DNA of 64,000 bases from an uncultured Christensenellaceae bacterium (GCA_910587005.1 CAJULB010000002.1:124001-188000); one strand, 5' to 3'; positions 33,008 to 40,973 are shown, numbered from the stretch's first letter. Program-made: numbers and translations. The notes: a model not told the origin generated them from the sequence alone.

Positions 33008-33424
33008 TTAAGATAAATTTTTAAGTTTTTCCTTTACTGCATTAAACGCGGTTTGGGGGTCGGAAATATCCGCGACAGCCTGCTCCATCGGGCAAAAACC
33101 GTCGCCCCTGCGGTTGATTATGTTTTGTGTGAGCGTGCCGTATTCCACGGAAATACCGAAGCTTTTGCAGACCGTTAAAGCGCCTTCGGAAATGACCGAA
33201 GCGTATAAAGACGACACGCCCATAAGCGCATACAAAAGCGCCGCCGCTTTACCAACTACCTTGTCCGCGGCGGTAAAGCCTTTAAAGCTTTTACCGCTTT
33301 CTATAAAGCCTATAAGCGGTTTTACGCCCCTTTCCCTGCTTTTGATTAATCGGTTTCCGTCCGAAAGCACGCAGGTTAAATTTTCCTCTGCAAGCAGAGC
33401 TTTAAGACGTTCGTTACTTATCAT
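33008..33424 (-). CDS. DUF1893 family protein
   Basis: The 138-residue product matches DUF1893 along its length: LIKSRERGVKPLIGFIESG, AADKVVGKAAALLYALMGVS, IINRRGDGFCPMEQAVADIS. The AxK and CP residues resemble the zinc/catalytic arrangement of cytidine-deaminase-like folds, to which the family has been related. Its role is unknown. It overlaps the 3' end of the ECF S-component gene by 11 bases, so it is translationally coupled to it and may process the transported compound. Confidence 0.88.
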   Translation of the reverse strand: MISNERLKALLAEENLTCVLSDGNRLIKSRERGVKPLIGFIESGKSFKGFTAADKVVGKAAALLYALMGVSSLYASVISEGALTVCKSFGISVEYGTLTQNIINRRGDGFCPMEQAVADISDPQTAFNAVKEKLKNLS

Positions 33425-33989
33425 TTTTCAGCACGAGAGAAAGCGCCATTATTATTGCGGGCGCGATTACCGCCTGCAAGACAAGCCCTAAAAGACCCGT
33501 TTGTATTTGTGACCACACAACGGCGACGGAAAGGGGCGAAACGCTTTGAAAAATTGCGGTTATTACAATGAAAAACGTTCTGCCCGCAACCGAGACAAGC
33601 AGCACCGCGGGGAAAGCCATAAAGCTGTTTTTTGCTATGCTTTCGGAAAAAAGCCCCGATACCGCCGCAAATACGGCAAGTTCAGCCATCATATATGGCA
33701 GACGGGTCGCCGCGGGCATAGGGTTGCCGATTGCGAGCGTGATTAAAAAGCTGACAAGGGGCGACAGAACGCCTATTCCCAGCCCCCAGCGCCAGCCAAG
33801 CAGACAACCGCCCAAAAGCACGGGCAGGTACATTGGCAGCCACCGCGCTCCGCCCGAAGCGCCCAAAGCAAAGTGCACGATTTGCGGCAATATTATCGCA
33901 ATCGCGGTTGCCGCAACGGAAATTGCGCCCTTTACGGTTATTTTCAGTTTTAAAGACGCGTTTTTTGATGCAAGAAAAGCTTCTATCAT
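33414..33989 (-). CDS. ECF transporter S component
   Basis: The 191-residue product has about six membrane segments and the general features of ECF S-components: LPMYLPVLLGGCLLGWRWGL, GVLSPLVSFLI and AELAVFAAVSGLF. S-components bind a vitamin or related compound and join a shared energising module, which is not in this window. AAGGAG lies 6 bases before ATG 33989. A promoter about 160 bases upstream (34157-34185) leaves an unusually long leader. The substrate is unknown; the coupled DUF1893 gene is the only hint. Confidence 0.82.
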   Translation of the reverse strand: MIEAFLASKNASLKLKITVKGAISVAATAIAIILPQIVHFALGASGGARWLPMYLPVLLGGCLLGWRWGLGIGVLSPLVSFLITLAIGNPMPAATRLPYMMAELAVFAAVSGLFSESIAKNSFMAFPAVLLVSVAGRTFFIVITAIFQSVSPLSVAVVWSQIQTGLLGLVLQAVIAPAIIMALSLVLKNDK

Positions 33990-34150
33990 TTTTTACTCCT
34001 TATTTTTTAGTTGTGCGGGCATTCGGCGCGCCCGTTCCAACGCCGTATTGCAAAAGCTTTACCGCGTAGTCTATATCTGTTTTAAGCTTATTACTTTCAC
34101 TGCAACCGGGGATAAATTTGTCATTTAAAATACCCCGAAATTTATGTTGC
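33990..34150 (-). promoter_or_regulatory. Long untranslated leader of the ECF S-component gene
   Basis: About 160 bases lie between the predicted transcription start (about 34150) and the ATG at 33989. The leader can form a CGGGG...CCCCG hairpin near its 5' end and a CGGGC...GCCCG hairpin shortly before AACTAAAAAATAAGGAG. It does not match a riboswitch class I can name. A weak open frame of about 50 codons ending at 34000 covers part of it but has no convincing start. Confidence 0.4.
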
Positions 34151-34156
34151 AACCAA

Positions 34157-34185
34157 ATTATAGTACATTGAATGATTTTAGTCAA
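34157..34185 (-). promoter_or_regulatory. Promoter of the ECF S-component operon
   Basis: On the minus strand TTGACT (34180-34185), 17-bp spacer, TATAAT (34157-34162). Confidence 0.75.
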
Positions 34186-34293
34186 AAAAGTTTTTTGTTT
34201 GGATTTCAGGCGTAAAATTGTAAAAAACACTTGCACGCCATTTATATGTATGTTATATTTTTTTTACAAATTTAAATATGATAGGAGAAACTT

Positions 34294-34698
34294 ATGATTA
34301 CTTTTTACGGACCTGACGGGGAAACAATAGAAAATCCGAGCGATGAGTTTATAAAAGAATTTATCAACAAAGACGCGGAATACTGGCTGGATGGAAGCGG
34401 CGATTCTTCATTTGAAGCAGATAATTGCGATGAAGCTCTTATAGTTTTTTATGAAGAGCCTTACGGATTTTTCATTATGCGCCATCCCGATTATTTAGTG
34501 CCTTATGATGAGGATAAAGATAATGAAAGCATTGAACATGACGTTGGCGGCGAACCTATGGTTGTGCCGGTTTGCAGCTTTGTAAGCCGCGAGGATGCTT
34601 ATAAAATAATTACAGAGTATGTTAAAAATCAAAAGTTCCCCAAAAAATATAATTGGACTGATTTATACGAAATAGATTTTGATGGCAATGATTTTTAA
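34294..34698 (+). CDS. Acidic hypothetical protein, immunity-protein-like
   Basis: The 134-residue product is strongly acidic, without signal or membrane segments. It begins MITFYGPDGETIENPSDEFI; the middle has EALIVFYEEPYGFFIMRHPD and the end GEPMVVPVCSFVSREDAYKI. The short strands with EDAYKIITEYVKNQKFP resemble immunity proteins of the Imm1 kind found in toxin loci, but this is a general likeness, not a firm match. AGGAG precedes ATG 34294. No toxin gene is next to it; it borders the integrative element. The base composition is AT-rich like the element. Confidence 0.65.
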   Translation: MITFYGPDGETIENPSDEFIKEFINKDAEYWLDGSGDSSFEADNCDEALIVFYEEPYGFFIMRHPDYLVPYDEDKDNESIEHDVGGEPMVVPVCSFVSREDAYKIITEYVKNQKFPKKYNWTDLYEIDFDGNDF

Positions 34699-34765
34699 TT
34701 ATATAACGTCAGCATCAAATTAGCAGAAGTTAAAACTATATTTTGTCCCACCTTTTCCGGACATT

Positions 34766-34812
34766 AAAAATAAGCGTTTGCTATCCGTTTTGGATTGTAA
34801 GCGCTTATTTTT
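34766..34812. terminator. Bidirectional hairpin between 34294-34698 and the recombinase
   Basis: AAAAATAAGCG and CGCTTATTTTT arms enclose a 25-base loop, with a T-run on each strand. It lies between convergent genes, at the left edge of the element. Confidence 0.65.
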
Positions 34813-34859
34813 TTAGTAGCTTGATTTTATTTATCAACCGAATTTTCCCCGAAAAGCCG

Positions 34860-36539
34860 TTATTTCGGCTGTTTTCGTTTAAGACAAATCAGAGTTTCGA
34901 CATTGGGATTCTCTTCACACAAAACTTTTCTGACCTCTTCTCCGTTGCGGTAGATAGGAAAGTTGAATTCTATCCACTTTAACGGCGATTTGTTCTCCCA
35001 ATGCGGGTTGAGCTGAATTTCTTTTATCAAATACGTTAAAAGGTTCTTCTGCTCGTCCTCTTCTATTATATCAAAAAGCTCGGAAAAGTTCAATAGAATT
35101 TTGTAGATGTTCTCCAACGTTATCGCCTCTTCTTCCATTGCCTTTTTACGCAGATTTGCGTCGGCAATCAGCTCTTCTATCTCGGCAATAGCTTCGTACA
35201 TTCCGTCAAGGCGTAAATTCATATCGTGCAACTTTCTTTCACGGAACTTCGTATCAAAAGGCAACGTATCTATTTCCTTTTCCAATCTTGCCTTATTCAG
35301 CTCAATCTCATTAAGCCTATTTTCAAAGTTCTTTATTTCCTTGTCGATATCGTCATTTTTGCTGATACTTCCGATTCTGTCTTTAATCGCCTGAGCAAAA
35401 TATTTTTCGCTTACGATTTCCTTTACGGCTTCTATCACAAGTGGTTCGATTACACTCTTCTTTAAGTCAGCCTTATAATCGCAGAACTTTCCCCTATCGT
35501 GTTTGTTTCGTCCACAAACATAATAGCCTACTTCTTTATACGTTCCGTCCTTTTTCGTCCAACAATGGCGGTTGGCATACATAGGACCTCCGCACACGGG
35601 ACACTTTAATAAACCCGTCAATAAATGCGTTCTGTCCTTGCCGTATTTTGAAGCAAACTTCTGGCCCGTTGCCTGCCGTTTATCCTGCGCTTTATTCCAA
35701 ATCTCTTCACTTACAAGCGATTCGTGTAAGCCGTCAACCGTAATATAATCGGTAGCGTTTATTCGCTTATATTCGTTCTTCTTACCCTTTACTTTTTCAA
35801 GCGTCCTCCTGCCATAAGCGATTTTACCGCAATACACGGGATTTTCTAAAATCAGATTTATGAAATGCGCACTCCATTCTTCAATCATTCTGTCCGTGCG
35901 CACAACCTTTTTTATCCCCTGCAAGTTCAGATATTTAGCTATGCCTGAATACCCTATTGTAGTGTTTACATACTTATCATAGATGAGGCGGACCAACTCC
36001 GCCTCATCTTCGTTTATGTAAAGTTTATTATCTTTCAGAGTATAGCCATACGGCGCGGGGCCACCATTCCACAAACCTTGACGAGCCTTTTCCCTGCGCC
36101 CGTTCATAGTCTGTTCAAGAATGTTCTCTCTTTCGATTTCTGCAACGGCAGACAACACGGATATGAGCAACTTACCACTTGTCTGCGATGAATCAATCCC
36201 TTCTTCAATGCAAATCAAGTTCACATCATAGGTCTGAATTAACTCCAACGAATTTAGAATATCCGCCGCATTTCTTCCAAAGCGTGAAAGTTTATAAACG
36301 AGAATATAGTCCACGCTTTGTCCGCTTTCTATATCGGAAAGCATTTTCTTGAAAGCAGGTCGTCCCTCTATCGACTTGCCTGATTTGCCTGCATCCTCGT
36401 AATATTCAACTATTTTCATTTCTTCACGCTCAGCAAATTTTTTGAGAACGCTTTTCTGCGCTTCCAAACTATAACCGTCCACTTGCATTTCCGTACTCAC
36501 TCTTGAATACAAGAAGCATTTCTTTCCTTCTCTATTCAT
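34860..36539 (-). CDS. Large serine recombinase (integrase)
   Basis: The start chosen is ATG 36539 (MNREGKKCFLYSRVSTEMQV), with GGAGG 6 bases upstream; another ATG nine codons earlier has no such site. The 559-residue product has the catalytic domain (about 1-150) with the nucleophile Ser in YSRVST, YKLSRFGRNAADILN and EIERENILEQTMNGR. A recombinase domain follows (GLWNGGPAPYGY), then a zinc ribbon (CPVCGGPMYANRHC, later C...C) and a coiled-coil C-terminus. Such enzymes integrate and excise mobile elements between att sites. It overlaps the end of a 39-codon gene, so they are coupled. No separate excision factor is evident unless the small genes supply it. Confidence 0.95.
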   Translation of the reverse strand: MNREGKKCFLYSRVSTEMQVDGYSLEAQKSVLKKFAEREEMKIVEYYEDAGKSGKSIEGRPAFKKMLSDIESGQSVDYILVYKLSRFGRNAADILNSLELIQTYDVNLICIEEGIDSSQTSGKLLISVLSAVAEIERENILEQTMNGRREKARQGLWNGGPAPYGYTLKDNKLYINEDEAELVRLIYDKYVNTTIGYSGIAKYLNLQGIKKVVRTDRMIEEWSAHFINLILENPVYCGKIAYGRRTLEKVKGKKNEYKRINATDYITVDGLHESLVSEEIWNKAQDKRQATGQKFASKYGKDRTHLLTGLLKCPVCGGPMYANRHCWTKKDGTYKEVGYYVCGRNKHDRGKFCDYKADLKKSVIEPLVIEAVKEIVSEKYFAQAIKDRIGSISKNDDIDKEIKNFENRLNEIELNKARLEKEIDTLPFDTKFRERKLHDMNLRLDGMYEAIAEIEELIADANLRKKAMEEEAITLENIYKILLNFSELFDIIEEDEQKNLLTYLIKEIQLNPHWENKSPLKWIEFNFPIYRNGEEVRKVLCEENPNVETLICLKRKQPK

Positions 36540-36651
36540 CATTGTCCTCCGTTTTCGGCTGTTCATTTTTCAAAATTGTGTTGCCGTATTTTTGTATCAA
36601 CTGTGCCATAAAATCAATAAAAGCATCGTAATTTTCTTGCTCTTTGTTCAA
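36532..36651 (-). CDS. 39-residue protein coupled to the recombinase
   Basis: TTG 36651 to TAG 36532, with AAGGA just upstream. The peptide LNKEQENYDAFIDFMAQLIQ continues KYGNTILKNEQPKTEDNDE, a charged helix. Its last codons overlap the recombinase start, and the frame is closed upstream by a TAA. This could be a small accessory or excision factor. It is short, so confidence is limited. Confidence 0.5.
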   Translation of the reverse strand: MNKEQENYDAFIDFMAQLIQKYGNTILKNEQPKTEDNDE

Positions 36652-36679
36652 GTATCCTTATTCGGACGGTAACTCGGAA

Positions 36680-36724
36680 TTACTCCGCGTCCTTATAGCT
36701 TTGAATACTATGTTCTCTTTCCAT
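36680..36724 (-). CDS. 14-residue open frame with a strong ribosome binding site
   Basis: ATG 36724 to TAA 36680 (MEREHSIQSYKDAE), preceded by AAAGGAGG at 8 bases. It could be a leader peptide or the 5' stub of a truncated gene between the RHH-like and the 39-codon genes. Confidence 0.3.
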   Translation of the reverse strand: MEREHSIQSYKDAE

Positions 36725-36758
36725 CGCGTTTTCCTCCTTTTGCGAAAAGATTTAATAG

Positions 36759-37034
36759 TTATTCGGTTTTCTTTTTATCGACTTCCTCAAAACCGAAAAA
36801 ATCGTCATACCCGTCCTTTAACTTTGCAAAGTCGGTGTCGTGTCGGGCTAATAATTCTTCATATCCCGCTTGTATTAGCTCTACCTTTGTGTAGCCGTAT
36901 CTTTTCAAAAATTCGTTAATTTTCTCGGCTTTCTCTCTCGGCATGCTCGTTCCCCAAATCATACATTTGGCTTTTCTTTCTTCTTTGTGTTTATCCTCGT
37001 AACGCTTGTCTTTTACCTTTCTGCTGTTTTCCAT
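36759..37034 (-). CDS. Small DNA-binding protein of the mobilisation region
   Basis: The start chosen is ATG 37034 (MENSRKVKDKRYEDKHKEER) with GGAGG 7 bases upstream. The 91-residue product has a very basic N-terminus, then KCMIWGTSMPREKAEKINEF and LKRYGYTKVELIQAGYEELL. That is a short strand followed by two helices, as in ribbon-helix-helix proteins. An acidic tail (DGYDDFFGFEEVDKKKTE) follows. It lies directly downstream of the relaxase gene and behind a promoter with a perfect palindrome, so it may be an autorepressor and relaxosome accessory protein. Family placement is by pattern only. Confidence 0.7.
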   Translation of the reverse strand: MENSRKVKDKRYEDKHKEERKAKCMIWGTSMPREKAEKINEFLKRYGYTKVELIQAGYEELLARHDTDFAKLKDGYDDFFGFEEVDKKKTE

Positions 37035-37051
37035 AACCCAACCTCCGTGAA

Positions 37052-37083
37052 ATATATTAGTCGTATTTATACGACTAATATAT
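37052..37083. promoter_or_regulatory. Perfect 15+15 bp palindromic operator
   Basis: Arms ATATATTAGTCGTAT and ATACGACTAATATAT with a TT centre. It begins at the -10 box of the 37082-37110 promoter and ends about 17 bases before the start codon, covering the transcription start. A further half site (AATACGACTTT) lies near 37128. Confidence 0.8.
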
Positions 37084-37110
37084 CTTATCACTTTTGGCTT
37101 TTGGAGTCAA
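37082..37110 (-). promoter_or_regulatory. Promoter of the small DNA-binding protein and recombinase
   Basis: On the minus strand TTGACT (37105-37110), 17-bp spacer, TAAGAT (37082-37087). It lies between the relaxase stop (37155) and the 37034 start. Confidence 0.7.
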
Positions 37111-37154
37111 GCGTTTATCTGATGTTAATACGACTTTGGCTTATTTTTTACATA

Positions 37155-38384
37155 TTACTTCCCCCAATTCCAATTGTTGTTTGTCGACTTCGGTTGTTCT
37201 TCCTGTGGACGATTTTCCTTTTCGTACTCCTCTTGCATTTCTTCTTCAATCTCGCGTAGCCTGTTATGGTAAGTTGTCGTTTCGGACGAGAATAATTCCG
37301 CTACCGAGCCGAATAGTCCGTCCATGATACCGCGCACTTTCCGTGATGAGATTGCAAGCCGACGTTTTAGGTTTTTATCGTTCGTCTTATACTTCCTTTG
37401 TGGATTACGTTTATACGTTTCCCTTTGTATCTCGCATACCTTTTTGAGAACGATATTGCCGAGTCGCCTACGGTAGTCCCACTCCAATCTTTCTATGGTA
37501 TGGATACTCTTTACTCCGTCCTCGTCTGCCTTGTTTGGTATGCGCTCCATAAACAGCCTTTCCGTTGTAAGACGCGATTTATAGTAGTTGCCCATTATAC
37601 CTTTCAACTTTTGTTCTTTCTCACGAAGCTCTTTACGGAAAGCGTGGTCGTCTTCGCGTGTTTTATCGTCCAGATCAATGAGCCACTCCGCGACTAAATC
37701 TATCTTCGGACGATGCTCGGCTATCTCTTTGCTTCCATACCATAACGGTTTGTCTTTGGGCAGTTCGTCCGCAAGCTCTTTCAGCCATCGGCGTAGCCTA
37801 TCGTTCAGATGTGCGACGTCGTATTCATTGCTCGTTCGGGTGAGTTCTTCAATTACCTTTTTCCGTTTCCTTGCAAAGTTGTCGTCGATTGTATAGGCGT
37901 TCAATCGCTCGGTCATTTTGTCTATTACGTCAAGCGGTATTTTGCCTTTCGCTCGGTACTTATACCCTGCCGCTCGTTGATTCTTTACTTTCGGCTCTTT
38001 CTCCCAAAAGACGTAATGAATATGCAAGTGTTCTGGACGGTCTAAATGCAATGCGCACAATAAGTCCATATTGTCGGGTTTGAAGCCCACGTCCTTAAAA
38101 AATTGCCCGAAGGTTTGTTTTATGAGCGCGATACACTTTTCGGGATCGTCTATCTTTTCCGAGTTTTCTTTATTGAATGAGATAAACCCGTGCCAAATAT
38201 TCTTTTCGCCCGTTTGCGCTCGCCGCTTCATTTCTTTTACTTGTTCTTTCGTGAGCATACCGTCTTGGTTGAATACTCCCGTACTCTTTTGCAAGTATTC
38301 GAGCATTGTAAATTTCTTCGCCTCCTCGCCGTATATCTTACCTTCCGTCGTTATGTACTTGTAGATATTGTCCGCGCCGGACAT
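37155..38384 (-). CDS. Relaxase, MobL/MobP2-like
   Basis: From the first regular start (ATG 38384) the product is 409 residues. The metal-binding motif is in LDRPEHLHIHYVFWEKEP (about residues 113-130, HLHIH plus Glu), typical of MobL-type relaxases of Gram-positive elements. These nick oriT and lead the strand into the recipient. The C-terminal two thirds are helical and charged. The frame stays open upstream of ATG 38384 and encodes a plausible relaxase N-terminus (GTQPVIFDIAYTPYRLPKNA) but has no ATG, GTG or TTG. An ATA at 38495 lies 10 bases after GGAGG. The true start may therefore be non-canonical or lost by mutation. The oriT-like region is immediately upstream. Confidence 0.85.
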   Translation of the reverse strand: MSGADNIYKYITTEGKIYGEEAKKFTMLEYLQKSTGVFNQDGMLTKEQVKEMKRRAQTGEKNIWHGFISFNKENSEKIDDPEKCIALIKQTFGQFFKDVGFKPDNMDLLCALHLDRPEHLHIHYVFWEKEPKVKNQRAAGYKYRAKGKIPLDVIDKMTERLNAYTIDDNFARKRKKVIEELTRTSNEYDVAHLNDRLRRWLKELADELPKDKPLWYGSKEIAEHRPKIDLVAEWLIDLDDKTREDDHAFRKELREKEQKLKGIMGNYYKSRLTTERLFMERIPNKADEDGVKSIHTIERLEWDYRRRLGNIVLKKVCEIQRETYKRNPQRKYKTNDKNLKRRLAISSRKVRGIMDGLFGSVAELFSSETTTYHNRLREIEEEMQEEYEKENRPQEEQPKSTNNNWNWGK

Positions 38385-38529
38385 ATCGTAGAAAGCACGT
38401 TGCTTTTCGTGTTTGGCTCTCTCGTCTGCCGTTGCATTTTTGGGCAGTCTATACGGTGTGTAGGCTATATCGAATATTACCGGTTGTGTTCCTATTGTTT
38501 TCGTTCCTCCCGTGGTCGTAATTTCTTTG

Positions 38530-38760
38530 CGGCGTAGCCGCGCTAAGGTGGGTATCCTCGTCAGCGCAAACTATGCTTTCAGCCGTTCGCCTTCGCAAAC
38601 GGCTATTCTCGCTTCGTTCCGCTTCCTATTCCGTAAAAATCTTTTTTTGAAATATTTTTATGGAATACAATATGGTGGGTATCCCACATATTATCGCCGC
38701 TTGCGGCGATATGTTTTACAGTCTTAAAGCTGTAAAACCTTAGCCTGCTTCCTTTTTGCC
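38530..38760. other. Candidate oriT with several hairpins
   Basis: In the gap between relaxase and DUF6291-like genes lie GCCGTT...AACGGC (near 38581), GTGGG-TAT-CCCAC (38675-38687), TATCGCCGC-TT-GCGGCGATA (38692-38711) and TTTTACAG...CTGTAAAA (38714-38737). A short direct repeat GGTGGGTATCC occurs near 38550 and 38676. Clusters of inverted repeats next to a relaxase are typical of oriT; the nick site is not known. Confidence 0.5.
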
Positions 38761-38797
38761 TTATATTGCTCCCTATTTGCTTCCGCTTTTGCTCCGT

Positions 38798-39508
38798 CTA
38801 CACATCTTTTACGATTTCCTTGTAGTGGGTTAAAAGCTGATACAAGCTGTTACACCTTTTCCATCGCGGCTGTCTGTCCATACCGATATCCAACCACGCC
38901 CAATCTATGCCTTTGAGTAGATGTTGCCGCGAAGCATACAAATCGTTTTGCACGTTCGGGTGCATACTCATAAATTCTTCAAAAGACACGCCGCATTCCG
39001 TTTTCGTAGCCGTTTCCACTTGCTCGTCCGTTACCTTTATGCGCTCTTGCTTACCGCCTATCGAGCCGATTGTTTTACGTTTGCGCGACAGTTCCAATTT
39101 CCGTTTGGCAAGTGCGAAGTATGCGTCTACGGGCGATTTCAATTTCCTTTCCGTGCCGTTGAACATATACTCGCATATAGCTTTAACGTACTGTCCGCTC
39201 TCCGCTTCGGTCATAAGTTTGATTGCCTTGTAATAAGTATCCACGAACGTAAAGTGCCGCATCTTACTGTTGAGATTTTTCGATTTTTTGCCGCTCATTT
39301 CGATTTGTTTATCTTCTTCCAACAAGTCCACGATATTGCTCCAAAAGAAGTTTTCCCTATCGTCCTGTGGCTCGGTTACGGTTTCGCTTGTGAACATATA
39401 CAGACAAATATTCCTCACCAACCTTCCCGCCGAAGCGTCGCCCGATTGCCGCATTAAGTCCCAATACAAATCATAGAAAGTGAATTGCTTTAATTGTTTT
39501 TGTTCCAT
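38798..39508 (-). CDS. DUF6291-like protein of the element
   Basis: The 236-residue product contains two similar segments: FYDLYWDLMRQSGDASAGRL with VRNICLYMFTSE (about 10-42), and FVDTYYKAIKLMTEAESGQY with VKAICEYMFNGTE (about 87-120). This pattern belongs to DUF6291-type proteins, often found in phages and mobile elements and sometimes likened to replication-initiation proteins. The C-terminus (QPRWKRCNSLYQLLTHYKEI) is helical. GGAGG precedes ATG 39508. A replication role for the excised element is inference. Confidence 0.7.
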   Translation of the reverse strand: MEQKQLKQFTFYDLYWDLMRQSGDASAGRLVRNICLYMFTSETVTEPQDDRENFFWSNIVDLLEEDKQIEMSGKKSKNLNSKMRHFTFVDTYYKAIKLMTEAESGQYVKAICEYMFNGTERKLKSPVDAYFALAKRKLELSRKRKTIGSIGGKQERIKVTDEQVETATKTECGVSFEEFMSMHPNVQNDLYASRQHLLKGIDWAWLDIGMDRQPRWKRCNSLYQLLTHYKEIVKDV

Positions 39509-39953
39509 TGTTCCTCCGTTATTTTTTTATTTGTCGCAAGCATTTTAAGACCGCTTGCAAATCTTGTTAATAGCGCATACGCACCACCTCCTTTGCGGCA
39601 TAGTTTAATTGCCTTCCACTTACTAACACTAAATTTCACCCCTACTTACAGGGAATTTTGAAAAACTTTTTTCATACCCCTCCATATTAACAAGGACACA
39701 AGTTTTGAAAAGTTCGGGGTCTGATGAAAAATTCCCTTCTCTTATCCAAGCACACTTATCTCGAAAATATTTACCCCACTACTATAAAGCGGTTGAAACA
39801 CACAAAAGTTGACGGTCTTTGCAAAATTTTTTGTGCAAAAAAGGAAAGTCCGATTTTACAAACTTTCCTCTACCGTTGCTATTCAGTTGTATTATAGGCT
39901 CTACATATCAAGCGAATAAAACGCCGTAATTATTCCTTTCTCGTAAAAATCGT
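39509..39953. other. AT-rich gap with a possible leader peptide and a hairpin
   Basis: The gap holds an AAAGGAGG site near 39590 and an 18-codon frame (ATG at 39601, MPQRRWWCVCAINKICKRS) overlapping it, which may be a leader peptide for the 38798-39508 gene. The hairpin AGGAAAGT...ACTTTCCT (39842-39869) with a T-run on the minus strand would terminate the hsdR remnant. I see no other gene. Confidence 0.4.
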
Positions 39954-40798
39954 TTATCCTATCCCGAAAAACCGCTCGAAGAACGCGAGTAATCTTTGTA
40001 TGATGCTCTCTTTCTTCTTTTCGCGTCCGCCACCGAATCTCGACATAGGCGGCATTATTTTGTCTATATCCGTCCCCGTCGTTTTCATTACGCCGTCGCG
40101 GAAAGAATACTCCACAAACTTTCGCGTTTCGTCGTTCTTCAATTTTTCTTCCGCTATGATAGCCGCAAGCTCTTCCTCTTTCTTTTTTACTACAAACTCT
40201 TTCCATTCCAAAAGTACGTCGTCCACGTCGTTTATTCCGGCGATAAAGTTTTGTATAAGCGACTTTTTGCTCCGCAATTCCAAACTCGAATCGACAGCCT
40301 TGTTTATCGTGATAAGCAATTCTTTATCCGATTTGTGTCCGTCGTGATATTTCTCTACAAGCAAAAGTATGTAGTCGATATTGATCTCGATTTGTTTTAT
40401 TAGCTCCACTTCGAAAACTATATCGTCAGTTATATCTTCCTTTTCGTGTTCCTTTCTGCGATTGCGCCACTCGTCGTACAAATCGTTATATCGTCCTTGA
40501 TAATCCTGCATTTCGCGCTCGGAAAGAATTTCGTTGCCCGCAAAATCGTCGAACGACGAAAGTAGATTGCGCGCAAGATAGCCCCGAACAAGCCTATAAA
40601 TGCCTTTTGTGCGCTCTCGCCTATTATTTGCGGCTCGGTCAAAGGATATTTGCTTTGCAATTCGTCAATCAAATCGACATACACTGCCTTGCCGTCATAA
40701 CCGTAATAATATTCTTTGTACCCTTTGAGAACGCATATCCCGCCCGCTTCTTTATCTCCGAACAGCGATACCGCGTCGTCGGTGCGCTTTTGTAGATT
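39954..40798 (-). pseudogene. Type I restriction enzyme R subunit remnant (hsdR 3' end)
   Basis: The 3' part (from 40511) encodes the C-terminal domain of EcoR124-type HsdR: EEELAAIIAEEKLKNDETRK, SFRDGVMKTTGTDIDKIMPP and FFERFFGIG. The 5' part (40798-40575) encodes FRNLQKRTDDAVSLFGDKEA and YPLTEPQIIGESAQKAFIGL in another frame. They join at about 40572-40577, where GAILR should continue into RNLLSSFDDFAGNEILSERE, so a small deletion has shifted the frame. All motor and nuclease domains are missing, so it cannot restrict DNA. It marks a degraded type I system, probably cargo of the element or its former neighbour. Confidence 0.85.
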
Positions 40799-40799
40799 A

Positions 40800-40914
40800 C
40801 GGAAACATACAATTAAGTCAACTTGAAGTATTATGGTCTCAGCTTGCAGGTATTGACGAAAAGTATTTGCCATTGATTTCTGCGATTGTTAAAGAGATTA
40901 AAAATATTGATTAG
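40800..40914 (+). pseudogene. Broken 3' end of an unidentified gene
   Basis: On the plus strand the frame GNIQLSQLEVLWSQLAGIDE continues KYLPLISAIVKEIKNID to TAG 40914 and abuts the hsdR remnant in the opposite direction. It looks coding but has no start, so it is probably the tail of a gene cut at the junction. Too short to identify. Confidence 0.35.
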
Positions 40915-40930
40915 AGTTGAAGCACGTTTA

Positions 40931-40957
40931 AAGCGCCGCCCGTCACGGGCGGCGCTT
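40931..40957 (-). terminator. Terminator of the rhamnose operon
   Basis: AAGCGCCGCCCGT/ACGGGCGGCGCTT, a 13-bp stem, just after the rhaD stop (40974), with TTTAAA following on the minus strand. Confidence 0.75.
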
Positions 40958-40973
40958 GCTCCTATATGATATG

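Larger units (their letters stand above)
34720..40915. mobile_element. Putative integrative mobilizable element (boundaries approximate)
   Basis: A serine recombinase, small DNA-binding protein, MobL-like relaxase, oriT-like hairpins and a DUF6291-like protein form one block, all on the minus strand, between an ECF/immunity-like region and the rhamnose operon. There are no type IV secretion genes, so it could only be mobilised by a helper. An hsdR remnant and a broken plus-strand fragment mark the right side. No att core repeat could be identified by eye. Confidence 0.65.

Noticed and set aside
34000..34236. 78-codon minus-strand frame upstream of the ECF gene
   Set aside because: Its ATG lies upstream of the strong promoter (34157-34185), and the part that would be transcribed has no good start or ribosome binding site, so I treat the region as leader.
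34700..40930. tRNA gene as attachment site for the integrative element
   Set aside because: No tRNA-like sequence was seen at either edge, and serine recombinases often use other sites.
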